64,000 bases of DNA from Rosenbergiella epipactidis (GTDB lineage Bacteria; Pseudomonadota; Gammaproteobacteria; Enterobacterales; Enterobacteriaceae), in the NCBI RefSeq assembly GCF_018494055.1, contig NZ_JABBFQ010000001.1:1-64000 (forward strand). The letters are read 5' to 3'. The position numbers were made by a program, and so were the translations under genes. The notes under the pieces were generated by a model. The model ran no database searches, was not told the DNA's origin, and worked only from the letters and a program-made list of their open reading frames with translations. The stretch's first letter is position 1, and each line of letters opens with the position of its first letter. Below are positions 52,234-61,664 of this stretch, piece after piece.

Positions 52234-53394
52234 GTGTCACAAACGAAAACTGAACATCTCGGATTAGCCCAGCTGGCTCTAGCCCTCGGTGGTTTCGCCA
52301 TTGGTACGGGCGAGTTTGTCATCATGGGATTGCTGCCGGACGTGGCGCACGGATTACACAGTTCTATCACCCGGGCGGGCGATGCCATCAGTAGTTATGC
52401 CCTCGGCGTGGTGGTGGGTGCACCGCTGATCGCGGTGCTGTTTTCTCGCGTGTCACGTCAGCGTTTATTGATCGCCTTAATGGGGCTGTTTGCATTGGGT
52501 AACGTAGCCAGCGCCCTTGCGCCAGGCTATCTGTCCTTTGTCCTGATGCGTTTTATTACCGGGCTACCGCACGGCGCTTTCTTCGGGGTAGCCTCGTTGG
52601 TCGCCGCCTCGATGGTTCCGGCGCATCAGCGGGGGAAAGCGATTGGCCGTATGATGTTAGGCTTAACCGTCGCAACGTTACTCGGTGTCCCTGCGGTGTC
52701 ATGGATTGGTCATCACTTAAGCTGGCAGCTGGCTTTCTGGTTTGTGGGGGCCTGTGCGGTCGTGTCACTGCTGATGATCATTCGCTATGTGCCTTTCAGC
52801 CAAGGGGATCGTTCAGCTCACCCGTTACGGGAACTGACGGCGCTTAAGAAGCCACAAGTACTCTTAACCTTACTGACTGGTGCGACCGGATTTGGTGGGA
52901 TGTTTGCGGTCTTTAGCTATATCACCCCGACGATGATCCACTATGCCGGAATGAGTGAGGCGCAAATTCCTTGGGTAATGGCTGCCTTTGGTCTTGGGAT
53001 GATTGCTGGCAGCACTTTAGGCGGCAAATTTGCCGATTGGAGTGTACGCAAAACTATCGGTCTGTCGTTGTTGTGGAATATCGCCATTATGGTGCTGTTC
53101 TGCTTCTTATCGAAGTATGTGGTGACAGGCTTCTTGGCGGCCTTCTTGATCGGTACGGCAGGGCTGCTGATCCCCTCCCTACAAATTCGCTTGATGGACG
53201 TAGCCGGTGATGCACAAACCTTGGCGGCAGCGATGAACCATTCGGCGCTGAATATGGCCAATGCGTTAGGCGCTTTCCTCGGGGGGGTCGTGATTGATGC
53301 GGGCTATGGTTGGGTATCAACAGCTTGGGTCGGAACAGTATTAGCGGTCATGGGACTGATTATTTTCTTACTCTCATTACGGCTGAAGCACTAG
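52234..53394 (+). CDS. MFS transporter, AraJ-like (DHA1)
   Basis: The 386-residue protein has twelve helices. ALGGFAIGTGEFVIMGLLPD at helix 1 and RFITGLPHGAFFGVASL at helix 4 are typical of the AraJ/sugar-efflux group. Export of sugars or drugs is likely; the substrate is unknown. The GTG at 52234 has GAGGT upstream. A longer ATG start at 52165 would add 23 hydrophobic residues without a ribosome-binding site. Confidence 0.85.
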   Translation: MSQTKTEHLGLAQLALALGGFAIGTGEFVIMGLLPDVAHGLHSSITRAGDAISSYALGVVVGAPLIAVLFSRVSRQRLLIALMGLFALGNVASALAPGYLSFVLMRFITGLPHGAFFGVASLVAASMVPAHQRGKAIGRMMLGLTVATLLGVPAVSWIGHHLSWQLAFWFVGACAVVSLLMIIRYVPFSQGDRSAHPLRELTALKKPQVLLTLLTGATGFGGMFAVFSYITPTMIHYAGMSEAQIPWVMAAFGLGMIAGSTLGGKFADWSVRKTIGLSLLWNIAIMVLFCFLSKYVVTGFLAAFLIGTAGLLIPSLQIRLMDVAGDAQTLAAAMNHSALNMANALGAFLGGVVIDAGYGWVSTAWVGTVLAVMGLIIFLLSLRLKH

Positions 53395-53402
53395 TTTTAC
53401 GC

Positions 53403-53427
53403 TTCCCGGCCCCTTAGGGGCCGGGAA
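53403..53427. terminator. Bidirectional hairpin between MFS and dehydrogenase genes
   Basis: TTCCCGGCCCC-TTA-GGGGCCGGGAA is an 11-bp perfect stem between two convergent genes. T runs are short on both sides. Confidence 0.7.
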
Positions 53428-53433
53428 AGATCA

Positions 53434-54855
53434 TCAAGATTTATGTTTTTGGCGACTACGACGTAATCGCAGCCCAATTAACAACAAGATCACTACCACT
53501 ATACCTACGGCAATACCTGGCACCATATAAGGTTGCGCCGCCGCGAGGAAAGGTAAACGTCCCCCCTTACGCATCCAGGCTACATCACCCGCTTCAACCG
53601 TTACCTGCGGATTACCGTAATTATGCAAAACATAGTTACTGATATCGGCAATTTGCTGATCCGTCAACTGATCTACATAGGTGGGCGAGCTGAAGGCAGG
53701 CATTAAGACATCATGATCCTGAGTGGTCCGCCGTACTCCAAATAAAATGGCCGAAACGAGATTATCAGGGTGGATCATGCCGGTGGCCGTATTATGGAAA
53801 AGAGACGGATAAGCCTGATTTGGGCTGCCAGCGCCATCCGGTTGGTGACAGCTGGCGCAGTTACCACTGAAAAGCTTGGCACCATTATCGAGGGCGTTAT
53901 AAGCATTGTTCGGTGCATCACCGCGGATCGCCGTTTCGACACTGACGGGCTTGCCGTAAGTAAAGGCCGGTGCCGTTTCCCCTGGGGTACGAATAGGGGC
54001 GGTGCCCTTAAGGTAAACGGCAATGGCTTTCAGATCGCTATCCGGTGAATATTGCAAGCTATGCTCAACCGCTTCTGCCATGCTGCCAGCGGCTTGGTTT
54101 TTCCCCTCGGCGCGGCCGGTTTTTAGGTAGCTGACTAATTCGTCTTCTCGCCATCCGCCAATACCGCTGATCGGGTCAGAGGTAATATTCGGGGCGTACC
54201 AACTGCCTAAGGGGGCACCCGCCAGCGGCTGATCGTGTTTCTCTGCCATCATAAAGTTACGTGGGGTGTGGCAGGTGTCACAGTGCGCAAGCCCATTAAC
54301 CAGATAATTGCCTCGATTCCATTCTGCGCTTTTGCTCTCATCCACTTTATAGCTGTCAGTGTTACCGAAGATTGCGTTCCACATCCCCATACTAAAGCGT
54401 AGGTTAAACGGGAAGGGCAGCTTAGTCGGCGTATTAGCTTGGTCGACAGGCTTCACGCCGTGCATAAAGTAGGCATAGAGCGCATGCACATCCTCGTCTG
54501 TCATAAGATGATAGGAGGTATAAGGCATCGCTGGATAAAGGTGCGCCCCATCAGGTCGAATACCTTCGCGGATCGCTCTGGCAAACTGTGCCTCACTGTA
54601 TCCGCCAATCCCCTGTGCCGACGGCGTGATATTGGTGGCATAGATTGCCCCCATTGATGAAGCGATGGCATAGCCCCCTGAAAAGGCTGTTTTACTGCCC
54701 GGTGCCGTGTGACAAGCCTGACAGTCAGAGGCGATGGCGACTTTCTCGCCTTGAGCAATTAACGCGGCGCCCGCATCAGCCTCGGTTTGCGCGTAGGCGA
54801 CAGGGGAGGTCGCCATCAGGGTCAATACCCACGCCAGTGTTTTATTAAGCCGCAC
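53434..54855 (-). CDS. Gluconate 2-dehydrogenase-type cytochrome c subunit
   Basis: The 473-residue triheme cytochrome has a signal peptide ending AYA and three haem sites: DCQACHTAPG, HCDTCHTPRN and NCASCHQPDG. A C-terminal membrane helix (VPGIAVGIVVVILLLIGLRL) with a basic tail anchors it in the inner membrane facing the periplasm. It passes electrons from the flavoprotein to ubiquinone. It is the last gene of a three-gene operon, two bases after the flavoprotein gene. Confidence 0.92.
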   Translation of the reverse strand: MRLNKTLAWVLTLMATSPVAYAQTEADAGAALIAQGEKVAIASDCQACHTAPGSKTAFSGGYAIASSMGAIYATNITPSAQGIGGYSEAQFARAIREGIRPDGAHLYPAMPYTSYHLMTDEDVHALYAYFMHGVKPVDQANTPTKLPFPFNLRFSMGMWNAIFGNTDSYKVDESKSAEWNRGNYLVNGLAHCDTCHTPRNFMMAEKHDQPLAGAPLGSWYAPNITSDPISGIGGWREDELVSYLKTGRAEGKNQAAGSMAEAVEHSLQYSPDSDLKAIAVYLKGTAPIRTPGETAPAFTYGKPVSVETAIRGDAPNNAYNALDNGAKLFSGNCASCHQPDGAGSPNQAYPSLFHNTATGMIHPDNLVSAILFGVRRTTQDHDVLMPAFSSPTYVDQLTDQQIADISNYVLHNYGNPQVTVEAGDVAWMRKGGRLPFLAAAQPYMVPGIAVGIVVVILLLIGLRLRRSRQKHKS

Positions 54856-54857
54856 GA

Positions 54858-56513
54858 TTATACCCCTCCCTTCAAACGTTGAGCCATATCATGGGCCGCC
54901 TTTAATCCTAGCGCCGCCATGGTCAAGGTGCTGTTGACCACACTGGCGGAAGGGATAGCTCCCCCTCCCGGTAACCAAAGGTTTTCATGATCGAAGGCAC
55001 GACAGTTGCTGTCGACGACCGCATTCTTAGCGGAATCCCCCATGATCGTCCCCCCCATAATGTGGTTATTGGCATTAAGGCTGGTGGTAATGTTGAACTC
55101 TTTGGCGTTAAACAACGAACCGATATGACGCAGTTGGTCATGGGCCGCTTCGGCACCTTTGCGTACATAATCGCCGACATCATAATGAATATCAGGGCAA
55201 GCGAGACCGTGGGCATCTTTACGATCAGCACTGAGCGTAAGACGGTTATCGGGGTCCGGTAACGGCTCTAAGCTTATTGATAGATCAACGCCGTGGGTGG
55301 AGCGGTAACGGATCTCTTCATCTAAGGCTTTACCGACCAACCCTTTTGCTAAGGCTTGCTTTGTCGCGGGAACCACTCGTGAAATATTATTGAGGATCAT
55401 TTTGTTCGCTGAGTAATCTCGGCGGAAGTCCCCGTCACGCGGGCCGACCATACAACTACTCTGCGCTGGACCGCGACCCAGCCACATTGGCTCTTCGGTC
55501 AGGAAGCTACAGTGGAAACCGGAGTGGTCCATCATATTACGGCCGACCATATCGGAGCTGTTAGCGATACCGTTCGGGTTATCTTTATTAGCCGCCAGCA
55601 GTAATAGGCGCGGCGTCTCAATACCGTTACAGGCTAGGGCGAACATTTTCGCCGTGGCTTTATGCGAGGCTTTTTGATTATCCAGCCAATGCACGGCAGT
55701 GATGCGGTTTTGACTGTCGGTATATATCTTATAGACCACGGACTCTGAGAGCACGACTGCGCCTTGGCGTTCAGCCCGCTCGACATGATGTATACCGTTA
55801 TACATTGCGCCGATAGGGCAGATAGGTTGGCAGTTGTTGTTACCACAGCAGACAGGGCGGCCTTCCCAAGGGCGAGTACTACGGCCTTGTGGGATCGGCA
55901 CAAGGTTATAGCCGTGTGGGTTAACCACGCTGGCAAAATAGTTATCGCCGTGGGCGAAAGGTACCATCTCCATCGGATAGGGGCGGCTACGTTCAGCAGG
56001 AGATTGCATTGCAGGATCATTGGGACCCGCTACGCCAATCTCATATTCCGCTTCGCAATACCAAGGCTCAAACTCTTGGTAAGAGATCGGCCAGTCGCGG
56101 CCAACTTGGTACTTGCGTTGCATTTCGAAATCGCTCGGATGATGACGCCAGCAAGAAGCCGCCCAGTGCCAAGTGGTGCCGCCGACGGTGCGCAAGTAGC
56201 CTTGTTGAAAGCTGCCCGCACTGGGACCGGTGACGTTGACATAATTGTTCGGTGGAAAATAGAGCGGGGCGGGCGCCAGCGGCGATTGCGGATACAGGCC
56301 TTGGAAGTCCGAACCGGCTCGGTTAGCAAACGGCATATTACGCCAGTTTTCCACCGCTTGGGCGCGGGTGATACGCAGCCCAGCTTCGAGCACTACTACG
56401 GAGTATCCCTGCGCGACCAATCGGTCCGCCATCATACCGCCGACAATACCGGAGCCGACGATCACAACATCGGCGCTCACATCACCGCTTGCAGTAAATT
56501 CTGGTTTTTTCAT
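54858..56513 (-). CDS. Gluconate 2-dehydrogenase-type flavoprotein (GMC oxidoreductase)
   Basis: The 551-residue FAD enzyme has an N-terminal dinucleotide-binding motif VVIVGSGIVGGMMADRL. A Cys-rich segment (RPVCCGNNNCQPICPIG) resembles that of bacterial membrane-bound polyol/gluconate dehydrogenases. The C-terminal GMC signature region has NNHIMGGTIMG and PSASVVNSTLTMAALGLKAA. It oxidises a sugar acid or polyol in the periplasm. Gluconate to 2-ketogluconate is the most likely reaction, but 2-ketogluconate or sorbitol cannot be excluded. It is exported by the Tat route together with the small subunit. Confidence 0.9.
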   Translation of the reverse strand: MKKPEFTASGDVSADVVIVGSGIVGGMMADRLVAQGYSVVVLEAGLRITRAQAVENWRNMPFANRAGSDFQGLYPQSPLAPAPLYFPPNNYVNVTGPSAGSFQQGYLRTVGGTTWHWAASCWRHHPSDFEMQRKYQVGRDWPISYQEFEPWYCEAEYEIGVAGPNDPAMQSPAERSRPYPMEMVPFAHGDNYFASVVNPHGYNLVPIPQGRSTRPWEGRPVCCGNNNCQPICPIGAMYNGIHHVERAERQGAVVLSESVVYKIYTDSQNRITAVHWLDNQKASHKATAKMFALACNGIETPRLLLLAANKDNPNGIANSSDMVGRNMMDHSGFHCSFLTEEPMWLGRGPAQSSCMVGPRDGDFRRDYSANKMILNNISRVVPATKQALAKGLVGKALDEEIRYRSTHGVDLSISLEPLPDPDNRLTLSADRKDAHGLACPDIHYDVGDYVRKGAEAAHDQLRHIGSLFNAKEFNITTSLNANNHIMGGTIMGDSAKNAVVDSNCRAFDHENLWLPGGGAIPSASVVNSTLTMAALGLKAAHDMAQRLKGGV

Positions 56514-56555
56514 GATAGTTAATTTTATTTTTATATTGTCTAAGAATGAGGGGGA

Positions 56556-57119
56556 CTACAACGCGTCAATCACCGCCGTGCTGTTCGCATCGGGAACTGG
56601 CGCGGTCCACCATAAGGGGCCATTGCCACAGTAGGTTGGGACCACTAATCCATCACTGACGGTGCGATACATCCACGCTTGTTGGTAACTGACCAGAATG
56701 CCGTGGTAATCGTTGCCCACAGTGCCGGTGTACCATGCCGTGATAATTTGTTGCAGTAACCCTTCCAGTCCCGCGGCTTGGGCTCTCTCAGCAAAGGTCG
56801 CGGCGCTCATGCCCACTTGCGTTAACTGTACTAACGGCGTGATCTGCTGGGCAAATTCAGGCACTTTTTTAACGAAAGCATTAAAGAAGTGTGCGGCCAA
56901 TTCAGCGTTGACGTGCTTGTGCTCGGTGATGGTCTGCGTGACCTGGATAAACGCCCGTAAAGGTTCTCCAGTCGGGGAGGTATTTTGGGCAAGTCCGCTA
57001 AGGGGAAGCGAGGTGACGAAGCAGCCTGCAGTGACTATCAGCGAGTTTTTTAAGAATCGGCGACGGTTGGTATCGGTACCAGTAGCGTCACAATCTGAGT
57101 ATGGTGAGTTCGGAGTCAT
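56556..57119 (-). CDS. Gluconate 2-dehydrogenase subunit 3 (small, Tat-exported)
   Basis: The 187-residue protein has a twin-arginine signal (NRRRFLKNSLIVTAGCFVTS) near residues 18-45 and the short helical subunit-3 domain (AELAAHFFNAFVKKVPEFAQ, GNDYHGILVSYQQAWMYR). It stabilises and exports the flavoprotein. It is the first gene of the leftward operon, 42 bases before the flavoprotein. The ATG at 57119 is used; a TTG three codons earlier is also open, and the Shine-Dalgarno is poor for both. Confidence 0.88.
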   Translation of the reverse strand: MTPNSPYSDCDATGTDTNRRRFLKNSLIVTAGCFVTSLPLSGLAQNTSPTGEPLRAFIQVTQTITEHKHVNAELAAHFFNAFVKKVPEFAQQITPLVQLTQVGMSAATFAERAQAAGLEGLLQQIITAWYTGTVGNDYHGILVSYQQAWMYRTVSDGLVVPTYCGNGPLWWTAPVPDANSTAVIDAL

Positions 57120-57245
57120 GGCCTTCAAAACGGGATGTGATAAAGTTCACATAATATAGTGAAATGCGTCTTAAATATAAAAACATTATAATGATTGAGG
57201 ATTAGTTTAGGCAGCGGTAAACCTGTGGCTTACCGCTTGATAGCA

Positions 57246-58730
57246 CTACTGACGATGTGCCGATACACGTTGATGAATGGCTTCACTGCGCCCGGCAAGG
57301 CCGACCAAAGTCACTTCACAACCGTGACGATGATAACGATGTTCGATGGAGTCCAGTACGCTGACACTTGACGCGTCCCACACCTGCGCGGCGGAGAGGT
57401 CGATCACCACCTGCTTAGGATCATTAGCATAATCAAAGTGTTCGTAGAGATCATTGCTGCTCGCGAAGAAAAGCGGGCCTTGGACCTGGTAGGTGACACG
57501 ATCACCCGATGGGGATAGCGAACGATGAGCCACAATAATGTGGCTGATTCGTCTAGCGAAAAGGAGTGTCGCAAATACCGCACCCACTACAACCCCGAGC
57601 GCGAGATTACTGGTCCATACCGTAATCAGTACCGTAAACAGCATGATCAGGGTCTCGCTAACCGGTAACCGGCGCAGCGTTTTAGGCTGTAAGCTATGCC
57701 AATTGACCGTCTTGATTGAGACGATCACCATGATGGCGGCAAGCACCACCATCGGTATTTTCGCCATCACCTGGCTTAATACACTAACTAACAGCAATAA
57801 CACACAGGCGGCGACCACGGTAGACACACGGCTGCGCGCTTTACCTAGCTCAACGTTGACAATAGTTTGGCCGATCATCGCACAACCGGCTACACCACCG
57901 TAAAAAGCCGCCAAAATATTGGCGATACCTAATCCCCAAGACTCCCGATGCTTATTTGAAGGCGTATCTGTGAGCTCGTCCACCAGTTTGGCGGTTAATA
58001 ACGACTCCATCAGTCCGACCAAGGCTACGCTGATCGCGGCTGGCCAGATAATGCTTAAGGTTTGCCAGTTAAGGGCGACCTGAAGGGAGTTGAAACCCGG
58101 CAATCCGGGCGACATGCTGCCTTCATCGCCAACATTCGGTAAATGCATACCGCTATAGGCCACCACCGCAGTCAGCAGGACGATAGCGATAAGCGGGGCA
58201 GGGATGGCGGTAAACAGTCGCGGTAAGCCCAAGACGATAGCGAGTGTTATCGCAAAGAACAGCCAGACCATCGGTCCGTGGCCGATGATATGCGGGACTT
58301 GGGCCATAAAGATAAGGATACCCAATGCATTCACAAAGCCGGTCATCACCGATTGCGGAATGTAGCGCATCATTCTCGCTAAACCTAGCCAACCGAACAG
58401 GATTTGCATTACACCAGCTAACACAACCGTCGGCAAAATATAGTTCACGCCATGGGCTGCCACCATTGGGCCAATCACCAAGGCGACAGAGCCTGCTGCT
58501 GCACTGACCATCGCCGGCCGACCGCCAATAAAAGAGAGGGTTAAGCAGATGACAAAGGAGGCGATAAGACTGACTTTCGGGTCGACACCAGAAATAACAG
58601 AAAACGAGATGACTTCAGGGATCAGCGCCAGAGCAGTAACGATACCCGCTAAACTCTCAGTAATCAGTTTGGCGGGTGAGGTCAGCACCGCTTTCACTTG
58701 CCCAGCTTTTGCTGCAGAACAGGGTTCCAT
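57246..58730 (-). CDS. SulP-family anion transporter with STAS domain
   Basis: The 494-residue protein has about 12-14 helices with the SulP start ITESLAGIVTALALIPEVIS and GFVNALGILIFMAQVP, and a C-terminal STAS domain (about 400-490, QVVIDLSAAQVWDASSVSVL). Sulfate, bicarbonate or dicarboxylate transport is possible. The gene lies 24 bases downstream of opgC on the same strand and may be read from the same transcript. Confidence 0.9.
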   Translation of the reverse strand: MEPCSAAKAGQVKAVLTSPAKLITESLAGIVTALALIPEVISFSVISGVDPKVSLIASFVICLTLSFIGGRPAMVSAAAGSVALVIGPMVAAHGVNYILPTVVLAGVMQILFGWLGLARMMRYIPQSVMTGFVNALGILIFMAQVPHIIGHGPMVWLFFAITLAIVLGLPRLFTAIPAPLIAIVLLTAVVAYSGMHLPNVGDEGSMSPGLPGFNSLQVALNWQTLSIIWPAAISVALVGLMESLLTAKLVDELTDTPSNKHRESWGLGIANILAAFYGGVAGCAMIGQTIVNVELGKARSRVSTVVAACVLLLLVSVLSQVMAKIPMVVLAAIMVIVSIKTVNWHSLQPKTLRRLPVSETLIMLFTVLITVWTSNLALGVVVGAVFATLLFARRISHIIVAHRSLSPSGDRVTYQVQGPLFFASSNDLYEHFDYANDPKQVVIDLSAAQVWDASSVSVLDSIEHRYHRHGCEVTLVGLAGRSEAIHQRVSAHRQ

Positions 58731-58754
58731 TCATTATACCTTGTAAAATACGAC

Positions 58755-59882
58755 TTATTTATTATTGCTTTTGCCTGAAAAGAGGAATCTCAACACAGGA
58801 ATACGTAGATGAATTTCGTAAAGGATAAATGATACGCCAAAAACCATCACTAATCCTGTAAAAAAACCAAGGTAATTATTATGGATTGCGTGACTGACAT
58901 ATAAGCCATAAACCAAGGTTAACGGATGGTGAACTAAGTAGATAAAGAGTGAGGCATTGACCAAATAACTGACAGCGGGTGAATGGATATTTAATAACCG
59001 GTAACCACTGCTAAAGCAGATATTCAGCATACAGATCCCCATTACCATCGAGATTAGTGCATCAAGTTCATAGAGCCAGCCATCACCCGAGCTGTAGTGT
59101 TGGTTGTAATGGTAGGCACAAAAGGCCAGTACCGTGCCGATCCACAGTAATGGATGGGGTTTGATAAACAGTGCTTTTAACGAGGTGATCTGCCACGCGA
59201 GCGCGCCCAGCATAAAGAAAGGTAAATAGAACAGAACCTGCATTACCACGATATTCATTAATGCATCTTTCATCACCAGCGGCAGGGTGAGTAGCAATAC
59301 GCGACGTAGTGGGCACCAGACCAGAATACTGAGGGTTAAGCCGCCAATAACCTGCCACCAGCCAATCTCTTTATCTTGCCACTGTTCAGTCCGCTGTTTT
59401 AGGAAATGAAACAACCGATAACCGATCATCGTTAACAAGCAGAGAATGAATAAAAACCATAGGTGGGAAATGAGCTCCCAACACAGGGTATTATATTTTT
59501 CATACAGCGTGAATTGAGACCACTGCGGAAATTTATCCGAGACATTCTTTAATAGTAAAAATTGCGGCAACGTGATTAACGGGATTGCGGCTAAAAAAGG
59601 AATACCAACCCGCTCCAATCTTACTTTTAACCAGCGATGCGGCGAGTAACGTAAGAAAAGCATATAGGAAAAATAACCGGAAATGACGAAAAATACTTGC
59701 ATCCGAAACGAGTGAATAAATTCATTAAAAAGGGTCAAGCCGAACGATGAAGTTGGGCTATTGACTGTCCAATGCTGTGAAGAATAAATCAGCGATACAT
59801 GAAAGGGAACACCGAGTAGCATCAAAATGGCGCGGATGGAATCGAGAAAATATTCACGTTGTGGGGGTTGGGTAGACATCAT
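58755..59882 (-). CDS. opgC: OpgC, succinyltransferase of osmoregulated periplasmic glucans
   Basis: The 375-residue inner-membrane acyltransferase-3 protein is closely similar to E. coli MdoC/OpgC. It has REYFLDSIRAILMLLGVPFH and NEFIHSFRMQVFFVISGYFS at the start, LISHLWFLFI in the middle and ASLFIYLVHHPLTLVYGLYV with IHLRIPVLRFLFSGK at the end. It transfers succinyl groups to nascent glucans at the membrane. It is divergent from opgGH across a 216-base spacer that should hold both promoters, the usual enterobacterial arrangement. Confidence 0.95.
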   Translation of the reverse strand: MMSTQPPQREYFLDSIRAILMLLGVPFHVSLIYSSQHWTVNSPTSSFGLTLFNEFIHSFRMQVFFVISGYFSYMLFLRYSPHRWLKVRLERVGIPFLAAIPLITLPQFLLLKNVSDKFPQWSQFTLYEKYNTLCWELISHLWFLFILCLLTMIGYRLFHFLKQRTEQWQDKEIGWWQVIGGLTLSILVWCPLRRVLLLTLPLVMKDALMNIVVMQVLFYLPFFMLGALAWQITSLKALFIKPHPLLWIGTVLAFCAYHYNQHYSSGDGWLYELDALISMVMGICMLNICFSSGYRLLNIHSPAVSYLVNASLFIYLVHHPLTLVYGLYVSHAIHNNYLGFFTGLVMVFGVSFILYEIHLRIPVLRFLFSGKSNNK

Positions 59883-60098
59883 CTATACTCATCGTCTAGG
59901 GTGCAATTTGCACGATTACGGCTAAGATTACATTAAGTATATCAGACAACCTTGGCTGGAATCGGGTTTCGTAAAACTATCCGAAAAATCCGGCATTTCT
60001 AATAAAAAGAAACTATAACTCGAAGATGACTGTCAGAATGCTTGGGAATCAATTATTATAAGCTTAGTCAGTTAGGTACACATTTTTAAGGGGGCGAT

Positions 60099-61664
60099 GT
60101 GCTCATCAAGAAAGATACTACATATAAAGGACGACAGCTCAAATGGGTTGGCGCAGCGGTACTTGTCGCACTCTACACGAGCAATAGCTGGGCATTTAGT
60201 ATCGACGATGTCGCAAAGCAAGCTAAATCGTTAGCGAAGAAAAACTATCAAGCTCCAAACAGTAATTTGCCTTCACAACTCCGTGAATTGAAATATGCAG
60301 ATTACCAACAAATTCAATTTAAACGTGATAAAGCTTATTGGTCTAAACTCCATACGCCTTTTAAACTCGAGTTTTATCATGAAGGAATGTATTTTGACCA
60401 AGCGGTTAAAATAAATGAAGTCACGGCTTCCACCGTGCATGAAATTAAATACGACCCTGCCTACTTTGACTTCGGTAAAGTTCCGCACGATGCCGATACC
60501 CTTAAAAACCTAGGGTTTGCAGGTTTTAAAGTCTTATACCCGCTCAATAGTCGTAAAAAAGAAGATGAGATCAGCTCCTTCTTAGGCGCGAGCTATTTCC
60601 GTGTGGTTGGCGCAGGCCAAACTTATGGTCTGTCGGCGCGTGGCCTTGCTATCGATACCGCCGTGCCAGCGGGGGAAGAGTTCCCGCGCTTCAAAGAGTT
60701 CTGGATTGAACGTCCAACGGCCAACGCTAAACAACTTACGATCTATGCGTTGCTAGACTCGCCACGTGCAACCGGCGCTTACCGCTTTATTATCCATCCA
60801 GGTAAAGAGAGTACGGTTGATGTACAGTCTCGGGTCTACCTTCGTGACGCTGTCACAAAGCTCGGGATCGCGCCACTGACCAGCATGTACCTTTTCGGGG
60901 CAAATCAACCTTCTCCAGTGGTGAATTACCGTAATGAGTTACATGATTCTGACGGTCTCTCAATTCATAACGGCAATGGTGAATGGATCTGGCGTCCTAT
61001 CAACAATCCGCGTCGCTTAGGGGTCAGCACCTATCAAGTTGAGAACCTAAAAGGCTTCGGTTTGTTGCAACGTAATCGTGACTTCAGCCACTACCAAGAT
61101 CTCGACGATCGTTACGACCAACGTCCAAGCGGATGGGTAGAGCCTATTGGCCAGTGGGGCAAAGGTCATATCGAACTGGTTGAAATCCCAACTAACGATG
61201 AAACGAACGATAATATCGTTGCTTTCTGGAGCCCGGAAAAATTACCGGAAGCCGGTAAAGAGATGAAATTTGACTATCGCCTGCACTTTACCCGTGATGA
61301 GTCTGCGCTGCATGACAACAATGTCGCTTGGGTACAGGATACCCTGCGCTCAACGGGTGATGTCAAACAGTCCAATCTGGTGCGTCAACCTGATGGCAGT
61401 ATCGCGTTCTTAGTCGACTTCGTGGGCAAAAACCTTAGCAAGATGGCTAGCGATGCGAAGATTGCTCCAGAAGTGAGCATCGGTAAAAATGGCGAAATCG
61501 TTGAACAAAACGTACGTTATAACCCAGTAATTAAAGGCTGGCGTTTGACGTTACGTCTACGCGTGAAAGATCCGAAACAAGTGACCGAGATGCGTGCTGC
61601 GTTAACCAGCAACGAAAAACCATTGACCGAAACGTGGAGCTATCAGTTACCTGCCAATGAATAA
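60099..61664 (+). CDS. opgG: OpgG, periplasmic glucan biosynthesis protein
   Basis: The 521-residue protein is strongly similar to E. coli OpgG. It has a signal peptide (hydrophobic [17 protein letters not shown]) and the mature start [31 protein letters not shown] and [12 protein letters not shown] follow, and it ends [11 protein letters not shown]. OpgG works in the periplasm on backbone branching or export of osmoregulated glucans. The GTG start at 60099 is preceded by AAGGGGG four bases upstream; the N-terminus is about ten residues longer than in E. coli. It overlaps opgH by eight bases. Confidence 0.96.
   Translation: MLIKKDTTYKGRQLKWVGAAVLVALYTSNSWAFSIDDVAKQAKSLAKKNYQAPNSNLPSQLRELKYADYQQIQFKRDKAYWSKLHTPFKLEFYHEGMYFDQAVKINEVTASTVHEIKYDPAYFDFGKVPHDADTLKNLGFAGFKVLYPLNSRKKEDEISSFLGASYFRVVGAGQTYGLSARGLAIDTAVPAGEEFPRFKEFWIERPTANAKQLTIYALLDSPRATGAYRFIIHPGKESTVDVQSRVYLRDAVTKLGIAPLTSMYLFGANQPSPVVNYRNELHDSDGLSIHNGNGEWIWRPINNPRRLGVSTYQVENLKGFGLLQRNRDFSHYQDLDDRYDQRPSGWVEPIGQWGKGHIELVEIPTNDETNDNIVAFWSPEKLPEAGKEMKFDYRLHFTRDESALHDNNVAWVQDTLRSTGDVKQSNLVRQPDGSIAFLVDFVGKNLSKMASDAKIAPEVSIGKNGEIVEQNVRYNPVIKGWRLTLRLRVKDPKQVTEMRAALTSNEKPLTETWSYQLPANE

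Noticed and set aside
55764-56522. 252-codon plus-strand frame opposite the GMC flavoprotein gene
   Set aside because: It is antisense to a gene with clear FAD and GMC motifs, and its product lacks any family pattern.
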